The notes under the pieces are model-generated. The model was not told the origin of the DNA. It did not search any database and worked only from the letters and a program-made list of their open reading frames with translations. The translations under genes were made by a program, and so were the position numbers. A stretch of DNA of 64,000 nt from Adhaeribacter pallidiroseus (GTDB taxonomy: Bacteria; Bacteroidota; Bacteroidia; Cytophagales; Hymenobacteraceae), in NCBI RefSeq assembly GCF_003340495.1, contig NZ_QASA01000001.1:3906001-3970000 (forward strand), in the 5' to 3' direction. Of the stretch, positions 44,067-54,836 are shown piece by piece. Numbering within the stretch: the stretch's first letter is position 1; each line of letters begins with the position of its first letter.

Positions 44067-45982
44067 TTAAACCGCAACTGCTTGAAAAAGTAAATGCCTG
44101 ACCATTTTCTCCATACCCGATGGGTCGAAGCCGCATTCCCGGTGTAGTTCTAGTTGCGAACCGTGCTCGATAATGGCATCCGGAATACCTAAACGTTTTA
44201 TTTGGGGATGGTAGTTGTTATCAGCCATAAATTCCAGAACAGCACTACCGAAACCGCCTTGCAAACAACCGTCTTCAACCGTTAAAATTTTATCGTATTT
44301 CTGGGCAATTTGGTGCAGTAGTTTTTCGTCCAGCGGTTTAGCAAAGCGCATATCGTAGTGGCCGATTTTTACGTTTTCTTTTTGCAAATTACGGCATACT
44401 TCCACGGCGTAATTTCCGACCGGGCCAATGGTTAAAATGGCCAACTCCTCGCCTTCTTGGATTGCACGACCGGTGCCTACCGTAATTTTCTTGAGCGGGG
44501 TGCGCCATTCGGGCATTACACCTTCGCCACGAGGATAACGGATACTAAACGGCCCCATATCGGGTTGCGAAGCAGTGTACATTAAATTGCGTAATTCGGA
44601 CTCGTTCATCGGCGAGGAAACCACCATATTGGGTACGCAGCGCATATAAGCAATGTCGTAAGAACCATGGTGGGTGGGCCCGTCGGCGCCCGCGAAACCA
44701 GCCCGGTCCAGGCAAAAAACCACGTTTAAGTTCTGCAGCGCCACATCGTGAATTACCTGATCGTAGGCGCGCTGCATAAAGGAAGAATAAATATTACAGA
44801 ATGGTATTAATCCCTGCGTAGCTAAACCCGCCGAAAAAGTAACCGCGTGCTGCTCGGCAATACCCACGTCAAAAGCCCGGTCGGGCATGGCGGCCATCAT
44901 AATATTTAAAGAACAACCCGAGGGCATCGCCGGCGTAATACCCATTATTTTACTGTTTTGTTCGGCCAACTCTACCATGGTATGGCCAAATACGTCCTGG
45001 TACTTTGGCGGCTGCGGGGTATCGTGGTGTACTTTGTAAATTTCACCGGTTATTTTATCAAACGTACCCGGCGCATGCCATTTGGTTTGGTCTTTTTCGG
45101 CCAAAGCAAAACCTTTACCTTTTACCGTTAAACAATGCAGCAGTTTCGGGCCCGGAATATCTTTTAAATCGCGAAGAACGGATGTCAGATGATTGATGTC
45201 GTGCCCGTCAATGGGACCAAAGTAGCGGAATTTTAAAGATTCAAATAAATTGCTTTGTTTCAACAAGGCCGCCTTAATCCCACTTTCTACTTTAGAAGCA
45301 ATAGCCTGGGCATTGGGCCCGAACTTACTGATTTTACCGAGTATATTCCAGATATCGTCGCGCAGTTTATTGTAAGTCCGCGAAGTGGTGATATCGGTTA
45401 AATACTCTTTTAGCGCTCCCACATTAGGGTCGATGGACATGCAGTTGTCGTTGAGAATAACGAGCAAATTGGTATTGGTAACCCCGCGTGGTTGAGCGCT
45501 TCGAAAGCCATACCGGCGGTTAAAGCGCCATCGCCGATTACCGCAATGTGCTGTCGGTTAACTTCTCCTTTGTATTGCGATGCTACCGCCATACCCAGGG
45601 CCGCCGAAATAGACGTAGATGAATGGCCCACGCCAAAAGTATCGTATGCACTTTCTTTGCGTTTCGGAAAACCCGACAAACCGCCGTATTTCCGGTTGGT
45701 GTAAAAAGTATCACGCCGGCCCGTTAAAATTTTGTGCCCGTAAGCCTGGTGCCCCACATCCCAGACCAGTTGATCTTCGGGAGTATTAAAAATATAGTGC
45801 AAGGCCACCGTTAGTTCTACCACCCCCAGACTAGCGCCAAAATGGCCGCCGTAAATAGAAACATTATCGATAATAAACTGGCGGAGTTCCTGGCAAACTT
45901 CTAAAAGCTGTTCAGGAGGTAATTTCCGGAGGTCGGCGGGCGAATCAATGGCAGCTAAAAGCTTTCCGGGCTTTATGAACAT
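44067..45982 (-). pseudogene. dxs: 1-deoxy-D-xylulose-5-phosphate synthase, single-base frameshift
   Basis: Makes DXP from pyruvate and glyceraldehyde 3-phosphate, the first step of the MEP isoprenoid pathway. The first frame (45982-45483) has [20 protein letters not shown] and the TPP motif [19 protein letters not shown]. The second (to 44067) has [31 protein letters not shown] and the C-terminal transketolase domain. They join at a C4 run (45482-45485); adding one base gives [16 protein letters not shown] and a normal length of about 638 residues. An essential gene in this state suggests a sequence error unless another copy exists. Confidence 0.88.
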
Positions 45983-46273
45983 GGGCTAATTCTTGAATGG
46001 TATAAGCAGAACAAGGTGGCGCGTAATAAGTTTGCGCGCTTGTACGCGTACTTACGAATAATTCGCAAAATTAGTCATTTTATTTGAGCCGCTATCAGCA
46101 ATATACCAGCTTGTTCCGGAATTTTTAATTTTTCAGGGCGCCATAACGCGCTTGGGCTTTGTTTAAACGCGCAAAAAGAATATTTTTTTTAAAATAATAA
46201 ACGTAACTGGTTGGCTGTGGTTTATTTTCCAATTTCTGCCAGAACTGCCATTTGTGCTTCGGCAAGCCCAGGT
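45983..46273. other. 291-bp intergenic region
   Basis: Contains the upstream region of dxs. No gene, repeat or clear promoter box is seen. Confidence 0.4.
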
Positions 46274-47251
46274 TTATAATTTTTTCCGGTTCGGTAATTT
46301 ATAAGTTAAACCTATACCCAAAGTTTCTTTAAACTGAACGCGGGGTCCTTTTTTATCAACTACGCCGTCTTCGTCCGAATCTACTTCGGTCATAATATCG
46401 TCGTCGTAAATAAGGTGGGTAAACAAGCTTACCGAAATGAGTTTATTTACTTTCATGTTAATGGTATTTTGCCAGTTCACATCAATGTTGCGGGGATTGC
46501 GGTTGTAATTCGAAAATAAATCAAGCTGGGTTAAAAAAGTAATATTTTCCATCAGCGGCGTCCGGAAACGCGCATTCAGGTAACCCCCAAATTCGCGTCG
46601 GAACCGGTCGCCAGTCCCCGGAATAATGGCCCCGGCGGTATCGCGCCTGGCGGGTTGCACCCCAAACGCTCCCGCATCAGCCAATGTTTGATCCCGGACA
46701 ATGGTTACCTTACCCGTTACCGCCGACACAAACACCGAAAAATTTTCGCGGGGTTTATAATCGATGCCCAACGATGTCAGAATAAAAGCCGGAGCTAAAA
46801 AGCGGGAAACTAAAACATTGGTTTCTTTATCCAGGGTGCGGGTAAACTGGCTCCGGAAATTTAGCTGCGCGGCGTAATACCAGGCTTTAGATATATTACG
46901 GCCGTACTTAGAGGTAAGATCAATTTGATCATCACTTTTCTTCAAGCGTTCTTTATTTATTTTAGCTAAACCATAAACAAAATTATAGGTGTTGTTCCAG
47001 GAACTGCGGGCATCCTTGTAATTAATAGTGGTGGTAACCAGCCCTAACCCGGACACCGAACTTTGCCCGCCCGTGGCCCAGTTCGATAAGCTAACCTGGT
47101 TAAAATTAAGCGTACCCGTTCCGCCAAACTTCCAAGGCCTGGCTTTGGCTACCGTATCTACCGGGGTTATTACCGTTACCGGAGCGGTTTGACCGGTTAC
47201 TTTAAAAAAAGAAAAAAGCAATAAACAACTTAACAACCAATGTTTTTTCAT
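46274..47251 (-). CDS. DUF3078 domain outer-membrane protein
   Basis: About 325 residues from ATG 47251 (MKKHWLLSCLLLFSFFKVTG), a clean signal peptide; an upstream in-frame ATG at 47281 adds ten atypical residues. The mature part has the DUF3078 pattern KFGGTGTLNFNQVSLSNWAT then GGQSSVSGLG and alternating beta strands that suggest an outer-membrane barrel (YAAQLNFRSQFT, LISVSLFTHLIYDDD). Function of the family is unknown. Confidence 0.85.
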   Translation of the reverse strand: MKKHWLLSCLLLFSFFKVTGQTAPVTVITPVDTVAKARPWKFGGTGTLNFNQVSLSNWATGGQSSVSGLGLVTTTINYKDARSSWNNTYNFVYGLAKINKERLKKSDDQIDLTSKYGRNISKAWYYAAQLNFRSQFTRTLDKETNVLVSRFLAPAFILTSLGIDYKPRENFSVFVSAVTGKVTIVRDQTLADAGAFGVQPARRDTAGAIIPGTGDRFRREFGGYLNARFRTPLMENITFLTQLDLFSNYNRNPRNIDVNWQNTINMKVNKLISVSLFTHLIYDDDIMTEVDSDEDGVVDKKGPRVQFKETLGIGLTYKLPNRKKL

Positions 47252-47300
47252 GCAGGCAGCATGTGGTAAGCGCGGCGTCAAAATAAAATAAATTTAAAAA

Positions 47301-47717
47301 TTAAGATCGGCTTTTAAGTATATCCCGGATATCGGTAAGCAGTAGTTCTTCTTTGGTAAAGGTAGGCGTAGCCGGTGCGGCCTCTTCTTTTCGTTTCATG
47401 GTATTTATTGCTTTTACTAAAGCAAATATAGCTAATGCTATAATTAAAAAATCTACCAGACTCTGAATAAAATTCCCGTAATTAATAGAAGCGCCTTCGG
47501 TAATTACTTTACCACCTTGTATCACAGGTTCGCTCAGCACATACTTTAAACTTTTAAAGTCAATCCCCCCGATGGCTAACCCAATCGGCGGCATTAAAAT
47601 ATCATTTACCAGCGAAGTTACAATTTTACCAAAGGCGGCTCCTATAATTATACCAACGGCTAAATCAATAACATTTCCTTTAACCGCAAATTGTTTAAAT
47701 TCTGATAATAGGCTCAT
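47301..47717 (-). CDS. mscL: Large-conductance mechanosensitive channel
   Basis: 138 residues, normal for MscL. The N-terminal amphipathic helix and first membrane helix read [20 protein letters not shown] then [15 protein letters not shown]; the second helix is [20 protein letters not shown]. The C-terminal helix is acidic ([14 protein letters not shown]). It releases solutes on hypo-osmotic shock from the inner membrane. Confidence 0.96.
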   Translation of the reverse strand: MSLLSEFKQFAVKGNVIDLAVGIIIGAAFGKIVTSLVNDILMPPIGLAIGGIDFKSLKYVLSEPVIQGGKVITEGASINYGNFIQSLVDFLIIALAIFALVKAINTMKRKEEAAPATPTFTKEELLLTDIRDILKSRS

Positions 47718-47850
47718 ATACTAGTAAAATTAAGTGAAACGGATGGGTCTGTAATTAATTCAAATATAACAGAGAATACCTGATTTCAAAATGAATGGCG
47801 CTAGCACCAGAGTCAAGAGAAGTGCAATTATTTAATTCCGGGTACTAAGT

Positions 47851-47882
47851 TTGATAATCCATGGGGGTTTTAATTATATTTG
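47851..47882 (+). promoter_or_regulatory. Promoter TTG-N21-TATATTTG
   Basis: TTG at 47851-47853 and TATATTTG at 47875-47882 match the Bacteroidota promoter consensus, 39 bp before the enoyl-CoA hydratase start. Confidence 0.7.
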
Positions 47883-47921
47883 CGCCGGATTTGGACCTGA
47901 ATATAGAAGTCCGGACACTTT

Positions 47922-48704
47922 ATGACAACTTATAACAACCTCAAACTGAACCTGCAGGAAGGTATACTAACCATTACCATCAGCCGGGTGGCTAAGCTTA
48001 ATGCCTTAAACATTGAAACCGTAGAGGAAATTCAAACGGCCATGCAGGAAGCGTACGATAACGATGAGGTAAAAGGCATAATTTTTACCGGTGAAGGGGA
48101 TAAAGCCTTTGCGGCAGGGGCCGATATCGGCGAAATTTCGCAGCTAAACGAAGTGATCGGGCGCCGTTTTGCCGAACGGGGCCAGGATATTTTTGCCATG
48201 ATTGAAGAATCCACGAAGCCGGTAATTGCGGCCGTAAACGGGTTTGCGCTGGGCGGTGGCTGCGAATTAGCCATGGCCTGCCATATCCGGGTAGCCAGCC
48301 ATAATGCCCGTTTTGGCCAGCCCGAAGTAAACCTGGGCCTGATACCCGGCTACGGCGGTACGCAGCGATTGACGCAATTAGTGGGCAAAGGCAAAGCGAT
48401 GGAACTCATGATGACCGGCGACATGATTACGGCCGATGATGCCTTAAGATTAGGCTTAGCCAACCACGTAACTACGCCGGGCATGCTCATGGAAAAATGC
48501 CTGGAAATTATGCGCAAAATTACGTCTAAAGCGCCATTAGCCGTAGGTATGATTGTGGACTGCGTAAATGCCTGGTACGACAAAGAAGAACACGGCTATC
48601 AAACCGAAGCCAATTCCTTTAGCCGCTGCTGCGGTTCCGATGATTTCGTAGAAGGAATCAATGCTTTTTTTCAAAAACGCAAACCTCATTTCAAAGGGAA
48701 CTAA
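47922..48704 (+). CDS. Enoyl-CoA hydratase/isomerase
   Basis: 260 residues of the crotonase fold. The oxyanion-hole region is AFAAGADIGEISQL. The two Glu positions of enoyl-CoA hydratases are both present: ALGGGCELAMACHI and GQPEVNLGLIPGYGGTQRL. It hydrates trans-2-enoyl-CoA in fatty-acid degradation or a related route. It is transcribed alone from its own promoter. Confidence 0.92.
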   Translation: MTTYNNLKLNLQEGILTITISRVAKLNALNIETVEEIQTAMQEAYDNDEVKGIIFTGEGDKAFAAGADIGEISQLNEVIGRRFAERGQDIFAMIEESTKPVIAAVNGFALGGGCELAMACHIRVASHNARFGQPEVNLGLIPGYGGTQRLTQLVGKGKAMELMMTGDMITADDALRLGLANHVTTPGMLMEKCLEIMRKITSKAPLAVGMIVDCVNAWYDKEEHGYQTEANSFSRCCGSDDFVEGINAFFQKRKPHFKGN

Positions 48705-48871
48705 CTAGGTTGCAGGTTACAGGTTAAAAATTTAAAAAATCAGAATTTCTTTCCTAAAATAATAGCAAGTCTATCTACTATCAACCTTGCTTATTTTATT
48801 AATTATTAACTTCTATGGACTATCGTCTAAAATCAATTTAACTCTTCAACAATTCAACAATTTCATCTGTG

Positions 48872-48895
48872 GTCTATGGACTATGGACCATGGAC
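48872..48895 (+). repeat. Short tandem repeat of CTATGGAC
   Basis: Three near-copies (CTATGGAC, CTATGGAC, CATGGAC) lie just before the flippase start; the adjoining CAACAATT is also doubled at 48846-48862. Likely simple replication slippage. Confidence 0.5.
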
Positions 48896-48904
48896 TAAAC
48901 CAGC

Positions 48905-50401
48905 ATGAGTGTAGCGAAGAAATTAGTAGGGCAAACGGCGGCTTACGGCTTGAGCAGCATTATTGGGCGCACCCTTAATTTTCTGCTTTTTCCGCTTTAT
49001 TTAGGCATTTTTGCACCCGAAGATTACGGCGTGATTAATGGTTTATACGCTTACGTCGGTTTTTTTAATATTTTATTCGCCTTTGGCCTTGAAACTGCTT
49101 TTTTCCGGTACGCCAATCAACCCGGAGCCGATCGCCAGCAATTGTTTAACCGCGTACTCAGCTTTATCATCTGTTCGAGTGTTTTGTTGACTTCGGTTAT
49201 TCTCATTTTTATAAATCCCATTTCCCGGCTCATTAAGTTTCCGAATCAGCAATTATTTATCGGCTGGTTAGCGGTTATTCTGGCGGTTGATGCGATTACC
49301 AGCATTCCGTTTGCCCGGCTGCGCCTGGAAAACAAAGCGGCTAAATTCGCGGGCATTAAAATGCTGAACGTGTTAATTACCGTGGCCGCCAATGTTTTTA
49401 TTTATTGGTTTTGCTATAATGTTTACCAGGAAAACTTTTTAGCTAACCTAAAGCCCGTTATTTCAAAATTTTACTTTCCGGAGTGGAAGTTGGGCTATAT
49501 TTTTCTGATTAACCTGGTTGCTAATTTACTATTAATTCCGCTCCTATGGCGGGAGTTTAGCACCTTCCGTTTTTCGCTGGACTTCACTTTTATGATACCG
49601 CTGCTGCGGTATGGTTATCCCATCATGCTCATGGGTTTTGCCGGCATCGTAAACGAACTTCTCGACCGGATTTTACTGCTGGAATTATTACCCACTAACT
49701 TTTATCCGGGTTTAACCAGCAAAGGCGCCCTGGGCGTGTACGGCGGTTGTTACAAATTGGCCACCTTCATGACTTTAGCCATTCAGGCTTTCCGCTACGC
49801 CGGCGAACCTTTCTTTTTCGCACAGGCAAAGGAGAAAAACTCGGCCAACACCTTTGCTTTGGTAACCAAGTGGTTCGTTATTGTGTGCGCCTTTATTTTC
49901 TTATTCATCAGCGTTAACCTCGAAGATTTTAAATTTTTACTGCGTCAGCCCAGTTACTACCAGGGTATGGCGGTAATTCCTATTTTGTTGCTGGCCAATT
50001 TATTTTTAGGAGTTTATTATAACGTATCTACCTGGTTCAAACTGACGGATAAAACGTATTTCGGCACTTTTATCAGCTTTGGCGGGGCCGCTATAACCAT
50101 CATTTTAAATATTGCGCTTATTCCGGTGCTGGGCTACATAGGTTGCGCCTGGGCTACTTTAGTTTGTTATTTTTCTATGGCCGTAACATGTTATTATTTT
50201 GGTCAGAAATACTATCCCGTACCGTACCCAATAATTACCATGGCGGGCTACCTAGCTTTGGCAATTGGTTTAGTTTATGCTTCCTGGTATGTTTCTGTAA
50301 GCGATTTTTTATGGCGGCATCTTTTTCATCTGGGCCTTTGCGGCATTTACCTGGTCATAATCGTTCTGATCGAAAAGCCTGCCTTGCGGTTAAGCCGTTA
50401 G
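48905..50401 (+). CDS. Polysaccharide flippase (Wzx/MATE-like)
   Basis: 498 residues with about 14 membrane segments and the start motif VAKKLVGQTAAYGLSSIIGR then TLNFLLFPLYLGIF, typical of polysaccharide biosynthesis flippases. It flips lipid-linked oligosaccharide units across the inner membrane. Downstream are dut and a sugar nucleotidyltransferase on the same strand, consistent with surface polysaccharide synthesis. Confidence 0.9.
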   Translation: MSVAKKLVGQTAAYGLSSIIGRTLNFLLFPLYLGIFAPEDYGVINGLYAYVGFFNILFAFGLETAFFRYANQPGADRQQLFNRVLSFIICSSVLLTSVILIFINPISRLIKFPNQQLFIGWLAVILAVDAITSIPFARLRLENKAAKFAGIKMLNVLITVAANVFIYWFCYNVYQENFLANLKPVISKFYFPEWKLGYIFLINLVANLLLIPLLWREFSTFRFSLDFTFMIPLLRYGYPIMLMGFAGIVNELLDRILLLELLPTNFYPGLTSKGALGVYGGCYKLATFMTLAIQAFRYAGEPFFFAQAKEKNSANTFALVTKWFVIVCAFIFLFISVNLEDFKFLLRQPSYYQGMAVIPILLLANLFLGVYYNVSTWFKLTDKTYFGTFISFGGAAITIILNIALIPVLGYIGCAWATLVCYFSMAVTCYYFGQKYYPVPYPIITMAGYLALAIGLVYASWYVSVSDFLWRHLFHLGLCGIYLVIIVLIEKPALRLSR

Positions 50402-50532
50402 CATTTAAGATAGCCAAATCTTAATTTAACAAAACAATTACTGGTAAAATATCTGGCGAATCAGTATTTTATTTTAATTTCATCGTCGTTTGCAGTAACT
50501 CTGTTGTTCCTAAATCAGTAAGAACCACACCC

Positions 50533-50967
50533 ATGTTAGTAAATATTATCAATCAATCGAAGCATGCTTTACCTTCGTACCAAACCAGTAGTTCGGCCGG
50601 AATGGATTTACGGGCTAATTTAGAGGAAGCCGTATTGTTAAAACCGTTGCAACGCGCTTTAATCCCGACGGGATTATTTATAGAATTGCCGGTTGGTTAC
50701 GAAGCGCAAATCCGGCCCCGGAGCGGCCTGGCTTTTAAACACGGTATTTCCATTGTTAATAGTCCGGGCACCATTGATGCCGATTACCGGGGCGAAATAA
50801 AAGTATTATTGGTTAACTTATCGGACCAGGAATTTGCCGTCGAAAACGGAGAACGCATTGCGCAAATGGTAGTGGCCCGGCACGAAACGGTAGAATGGCA
50901 GGAAGCTGATGAACTTACCAATACCGAACGCGGTGCCGGCGGTTACGGCAGCACGGGCGTAAAGTAG
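50533..50967 (+). CDS. dut: dUTP diphosphatase
   Basis: 144 residues with all five dUTPase motifs: [41 protein letters not shown] and the C-terminal [10 protein letters not shown]. It hydrolyses dUTP to dUMP and keeps uracil out of DNA. Trimeric type. Full length. Confidence 0.97.
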   Translation: MLVNIINQSKHALPSYQTSSSAGMDLRANLEEAVLLKPLQRALIPTGLFIELPVGYEAQIRPRSGLAFKHGISIVNSPGTIDADYRGEIKVLLVNLSDQEFAVENGERIAQMVVARHETVEWQEADELTNTERGAGGYGSTGVK

Positions 50968-51076
50968 CTGGTAATAAATGCTAAATTGCCGGATATTTGA
51001 ATTGCTGCTGTTTAATTATTAAAAAATTTAAAAATCTAACATCTAAACTAATATCTAACATCTAAAAATCTAACTT

Positions 51077-52084
51077 ATGAGAATTATTGTTCCAATGGCC
51101 GGCATGGGCAAACGCATGCGTCCGCATACTTTAACGGTTCCTAAACCATTGGTACCGATCGCCGGCAAACCGATTGTGCAACGTTTGGTAGAAGATATCG
51201 CCAAAGTTTGTCAGGAGCCCATTGAAGAAGTAGCTTTTATTATTGGTTACTTCGGATCAGCGGTGGAACAAAAATTAATGGAAATTGCGGCTTCGGTTGG
51301 GGCCAAAGGTACTATTTCGTACCAGGAAGAACCCCTGGGCACTGCCCATGCCATCTTGTGCGCGAAAGAATCTTTAGAAGGCCAGGTGGTAGTGGCTTTT
51401 GCCGATACGTTATTCAAAGCCGATTTTACTCTGGATACATCGGCCGATGGTACGATTTGGGTGCAGCAAGTAGAAGATCCCCGGCCATATGGTGTCGTAA
51501 AATTAAATGAGCAAGGCCAGATCACCGACTTTGTAGAAAAACCCGACACTTTTATTTCGGATTTAGCCATTATAGGTATTTATTACTTTAAGGATGGCGC
51601 TTACCTACGCGATGAGTTGCAATACTTGCTCGATAATAACATCAAAGATAAAGGCGAGTTCCAGTTAACCAATGCCTTGGAAAACATGAAAAACAAAGGC
51701 ACCATTTTCGTGCCGGGTAAAATTTCCGAATGGTTAGACTGCGGCAACAAAGATGCTACGGTTTACACCAACCAGCGCTACCTGGAGTACATTAAAGGCG
51801 AAGAAGGTTTAGTAGCTTCTTCGGTGAAAGTTACCAACTCGGTTATCATTGAACCCGTTTATATTGGCGAAAATGCGGTATTAAACAATTCGGTGGTAGG
51901 TCCGCACGTTTCTATTGGAAAGAACACTACTGTTTCTGATACCGTTATCAGTAATTCCATTGTGCAGGAAAATACGGTGATTAAAGGTGCCAATATTAAA
52001 AATTCTATGCTGGGCAGCTTTGTTTCTTTTACCGGAACGCCCACGGATTTAAGTTTAGGTGATTATAATGTTTTGAAGGAGTAA
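51077..52084 (+). CDS. Sugar nucleotidyltransferase
   Basis: 335 residues. Nucleotide-binding signature VPMAGMGKRMRPHTLTVPKP at the start, then EEPLGTAHAILCAKE and the metal-binding Asp in VVAFADTLF. The C-terminal part is a left-handed beta helix of hexapeptide-like repeats (VYIGENAVLNNSVVGPHVSI). It makes NDP-sugars (glucose-1-phosphate thymidylyl- or mannose-1-phosphate guanylyltransferase-like). The exact sugar is not clear. The TPR gene starts 6 bp after the stop. Confidence 0.9.
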   Translation: MRIIVPMAGMGKRMRPHTLTVPKPLVPIAGKPIVQRLVEDIAKVCQEPIEEVAFIIGYFGSAVEQKLMEIAASVGAKGTISYQEEPLGTAHAILCAKESLEGQVVVAFADTLFKADFTLDTSADGTIWVQQVEDPRPYGVVKLNEQGQITDFVEKPDTFISDLAIIGIYYFKDGAYLRDELQYLLDNNIKDKGEFQLTNALENMKNKGTIFVPGKISEWLDCGNKDATVYTNQRYLEYIKGEEGLVASSVKVTNSVIIEPVYIGENAVLNNSVVGPHVSIGKNTTVSDTVISNSIVQENTVIKGANIKNSMLGSFVSFTGTPTDLSLGDYNVLKE

Positions 52085-52090
52085 TAGATT

Positions 52091-53878
52091 TTGAATGATT
52101 TAGTTAAGATATTTTTGATTGCTGTATTCTGTTGGGGCTTAAGTACCCAGCAGAGTTACGGCCAAAGTAAACGCCAACGCAAAAAAGCGGAAAAAGCAGC
52201 AAAGGTAGAATCGGCGGAAAACCCAACCGAACCCTTGCTGGCCGATGCCCGTCAAAAAGAGGCGGGTGAATCTTTTTTTGTGGATGGTGTTAAATTTTTG
52301 ATGCTGGAGCAATACGATAAAGCCCTGGAGCGCTTCCAGCGATCGTATGCTTTAACGCCGGGCAATGCGGCGCTTAATTATAAACTTGCCGAAACCCACA
52401 TGTTAGCGGGCCGCTTAACCGAAGCCTTGCCTTTTGCCCAGGCGGCAGTTACCCTTGATGCCGCTAATCCGTATTATTATCTGCTTTTAGCCCAATTATA
52501 CACCGGCGGACAACGCTACGACGAGGCTATAAAAGTGTTAATGAAACTTACCAAAGACATTCCGGATACCGAACAATATTTATTTAACCTGGCCGATTTA
52601 TACCTGGCCAAAAACAAGTTTGATGATGCTTTAAAAACCTACGATAAAATCGAAAAAAAATACGGTTTTATTGAAGAAGTATCATTTAAAAAACAACAAA
52701 TCTACTTAAAGCAAAATAACCTCGAAAAAGCGCTAAAAGAAGGCGAAACCCTTATTGCCAGCGACCCTACCGAGGTGCGCTACCCCTTGGCTCAGGCCGA
52801 AGTGCTGGCCAATAATAAAAAAATTGACCAAGCGGTGCAAATGGTAAATAAAGCCTTGAGCATTGATCAAAACAATGCGCAGGCTCGTTTAATGCTCGCC
52901 GAACTGTTGCGCCAAAAAGGTCAATTGAACGAAGCCGTAACCGAGTTACAAACCGCTTTTGGCAATCCGGATTTAGATATTGATGCGAAAGTTAAAATCT
53001 TAATCGAATACATCCGGCAATTACCGCAACCAGCTAGCAAAAATCAAACCTTACTTAACACCACGCTTAACCTGGCCGAACAAACTTTAAAAGCCCATCC
53101 GCAAGAAGCTAAAGCATACGCGGTGGCCGGCGACGTGCAAAACTTGGCTAACAAGAAAACAGAAGCCCGGAACAACTACATTAAAGCCGTTCAACTGGAT
53201 AATTCGCATTTCAGCATTTGGAACCAACTGGTAGCCCTGGATGCCGAATTAAATCAAACGGATTCATTACTGGCGCACACTGAAAAAGCATTAGAACTAT
53301 TCCCGAACCAGGCTGTATTTTGGTTTTATAACGGCACTTCCTATTTATTTAAAAAAAATTACTCCCGGGCGGTAAAATCTCTGGAGTATGGCAAAAAACT
53401 ATCTTTGGATAAGCCGGAACTGGTAATGCAATTTAATATGCGGCTAGGCGACAGCTATAATTCGCTGAAAGAATACACCAAATCGGATGAAGCTTACGAA
53501 GCCGTACTGGTACAGGATCCTAATAATCCGCAGGTATTAAATAATTACAGTTATTTCTTATCGCTGCGCAACCAGGATCTGGCTAAAGCGAAATCCTTAT
53601 CGAGTAAGTTAATTAACTTATTCCCGAACGAAGAAACGTATCTGGATACACACGCCTGGGTTTTGTATAAGTTAAAAGAATATCCGCAAGCCTTAAAGTT
53701 TTTTGAAAAAATTGCGGCAACTACTAAAAATGGTACTATTGTGGAACATTACGGCGATGTACTTTTTCAGCTAGGTCAAAAAGACAAAGCCGTACAACAA
53801 TGGCAACGTGCCAAAAGCCTGGGCGAATACTCCAGTTTTATCGACAAAAAGATTAAAGATCAAAAACTCTATGAATAA
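52091..53878 (+). CDS. TPR-repeat secreted or periplasmic protein
   Basis: 595 residues from a TTG start 6 bp after the previous stop. A signal peptide (IFLIAVFCWGLSTQQSYGQ) is followed by a basic stretch and about twelve TPR repeats from residue 60 on (EQYDKALERFQRSYALTPGN; EYPQALKFFEKIA). It probably acts as a scaffold in the envelope. Its stop overlaps the next start by 8 bp, so the two are coupled. Confidence 0.87.
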   Translation: MNDLVKIFLIAVFCWGLSTQQSYGQSKRQRKKAEKAAKVESAENPTEPLLADARQKEAGESFFVDGVKFLMLEQYDKALERFQRSYALTPGNAALNYKLAETHMLAGRLTEALPFAQAAVTLDAANPYYYLLLAQLYTGGQRYDEAIKVLMKLTKDIPDTEQYLFNLADLYLAKNKFDDALKTYDKIEKKYGFIEEVSFKKQQIYLKQNNLEKALKEGETLIASDPTEVRYPLAQAEVLANNKKIDQAVQMVNKALSIDQNNAQARLMLAELLRQKGQLNEAVTELQTAFGNPDLDIDAKVKILIEYIRQLPQPASKNQTLLNTTLNLAEQTLKAHPQEAKAYAVAGDVQNLANKKTEARNNYIKAVQLDNSHFSIWNQLVALDAELNQTDSLLAHTEKALELFPNQAVFWFYNGTSYLFKKNYSRAVKSLEYGKKLSLDKPELVMQFNMRLGDSYNSLKEYTKSDEAYEAVLVQDPNNPQVLNNYSYFLSLRNQDLAKAKSLSSKLINLFPNEETYLDTHAWVLYKLKEYPQALKFFEKIAATTKNGTIVEHYGDVLFQLGQKDKAVQQWQRAKSLGEYSSFIDKKIKDQKLYE

Positions 53879-54638
53879 ACCCCTTCATATTCTGTACGCA
53901 ATATGTTTGGTTGTCTGTTTTTCCGCTTGTAAACGAAATAACATCTCCGGTTCTTCCTCGGCGACTCCCGAAAAAATAAATAAAGTAAACGTCATTAATC
54001 TCGACTTTAATAACTTATCGGCCAAAGGCCGCATGCAGTTCGAAAACGACGGCGAAAAAATTAATACGGGTATTACCATCCGGATGCAAAAAGACAGCAT
54101 CATCTGGATTTCGGTAGTACCCGCTTTGGGTATTGAGGTAGCGCGGGTCCGGATTACCCCCGATTCTGTGGCTTTAATTAACCGGTTAGAAAAAACCTAT
54201 TTTTCAGATAATGTGCAAGCCTTAAAATCTCGTTTTAACGTGGATTTAACGTTTAACATGGTGCAGGCTTTATTGATTGGCAATTACGTACCCGGCGAAA
54301 ACGGCAACGAAAAACTGATTGACCGGGATCCTATTCAACATACCCGTCAGAACTTGGGAGCAGCCATACTCGATCAATTTATTTCGATCGAGTCGTTTAA
54401 ATTAAAAAAACTCCAGATTTCGGACCCGGAATCGCCCAACACCATTACCGTGGATTATTCTGATTTTGAAAATGTGGGCGGTAAGCCGGTAGCGAAGTCT
54501 ACGCTGGTGGTAGCAAATACCGTTAAAGAAAATCAGACCAAAAAAATGGTAGCCTCCATTAATTACAACAAAATAGAAATCAATAGCAACGATTTAGCTT
54601 TCCCGTTTGCCATTCCGAATGATTACCGGCGAAAATAA
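53871..54638 (+). CDS. DUF4292 lipoprotein
   Basis: 255 residues from ATG 53871, which overlaps the TPR gene stop (ATGAATAA). A lipobox signal (AICLVVCFSACKR) is followed by the DUF4292 domain (NFNNLSAKGRMQFENDGEKI-like, DSIIWISVVPALGIEVARVR). The fold resembles LolA/LolB-type lipid-binding proteins, so a lipoprotein or lipid handling role is possible (inference). Confidence 0.87.
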   Translation: MNKPLHILYAICLVVCFSACKRNNISGSSSATPEKINKVNVINLDFNNLSAKGRMQFENDGEKINTGITIRMQKDSIIWISVVPALGIEVARVRITPDSVALINRLEKTYFSDNVQALKSRFNVDLTFNMVQALLIGNYVPGENGNEKLIDRDPIQHTRQNLGAAILDQFISIESFKLKKLQISDPESPNTITVDYSDFENVGGKPVAKSTLVVANTVKENQTKKMVASINYNKIEINSNDLAFPFAIPNDYRRK

Positions 54639-54836
54639 ATATAAGCTTTAATATGCTGGTTGTTGCCTGTAAGATTTTTAATTTTGCTTTTAGTAAGAAG
54701 TTAAGCCTTTCGTTTTTTTAATTTTTTGTAATCCAGTAGCTTTATTTTTTTAGCTACCTGTTATGGAGCCTACATGGATTCGTCAGTAAGCGGGTTTCTT
54801 ACTTCTTCTTTTATATTTGCTACCATTTATTTTTGA

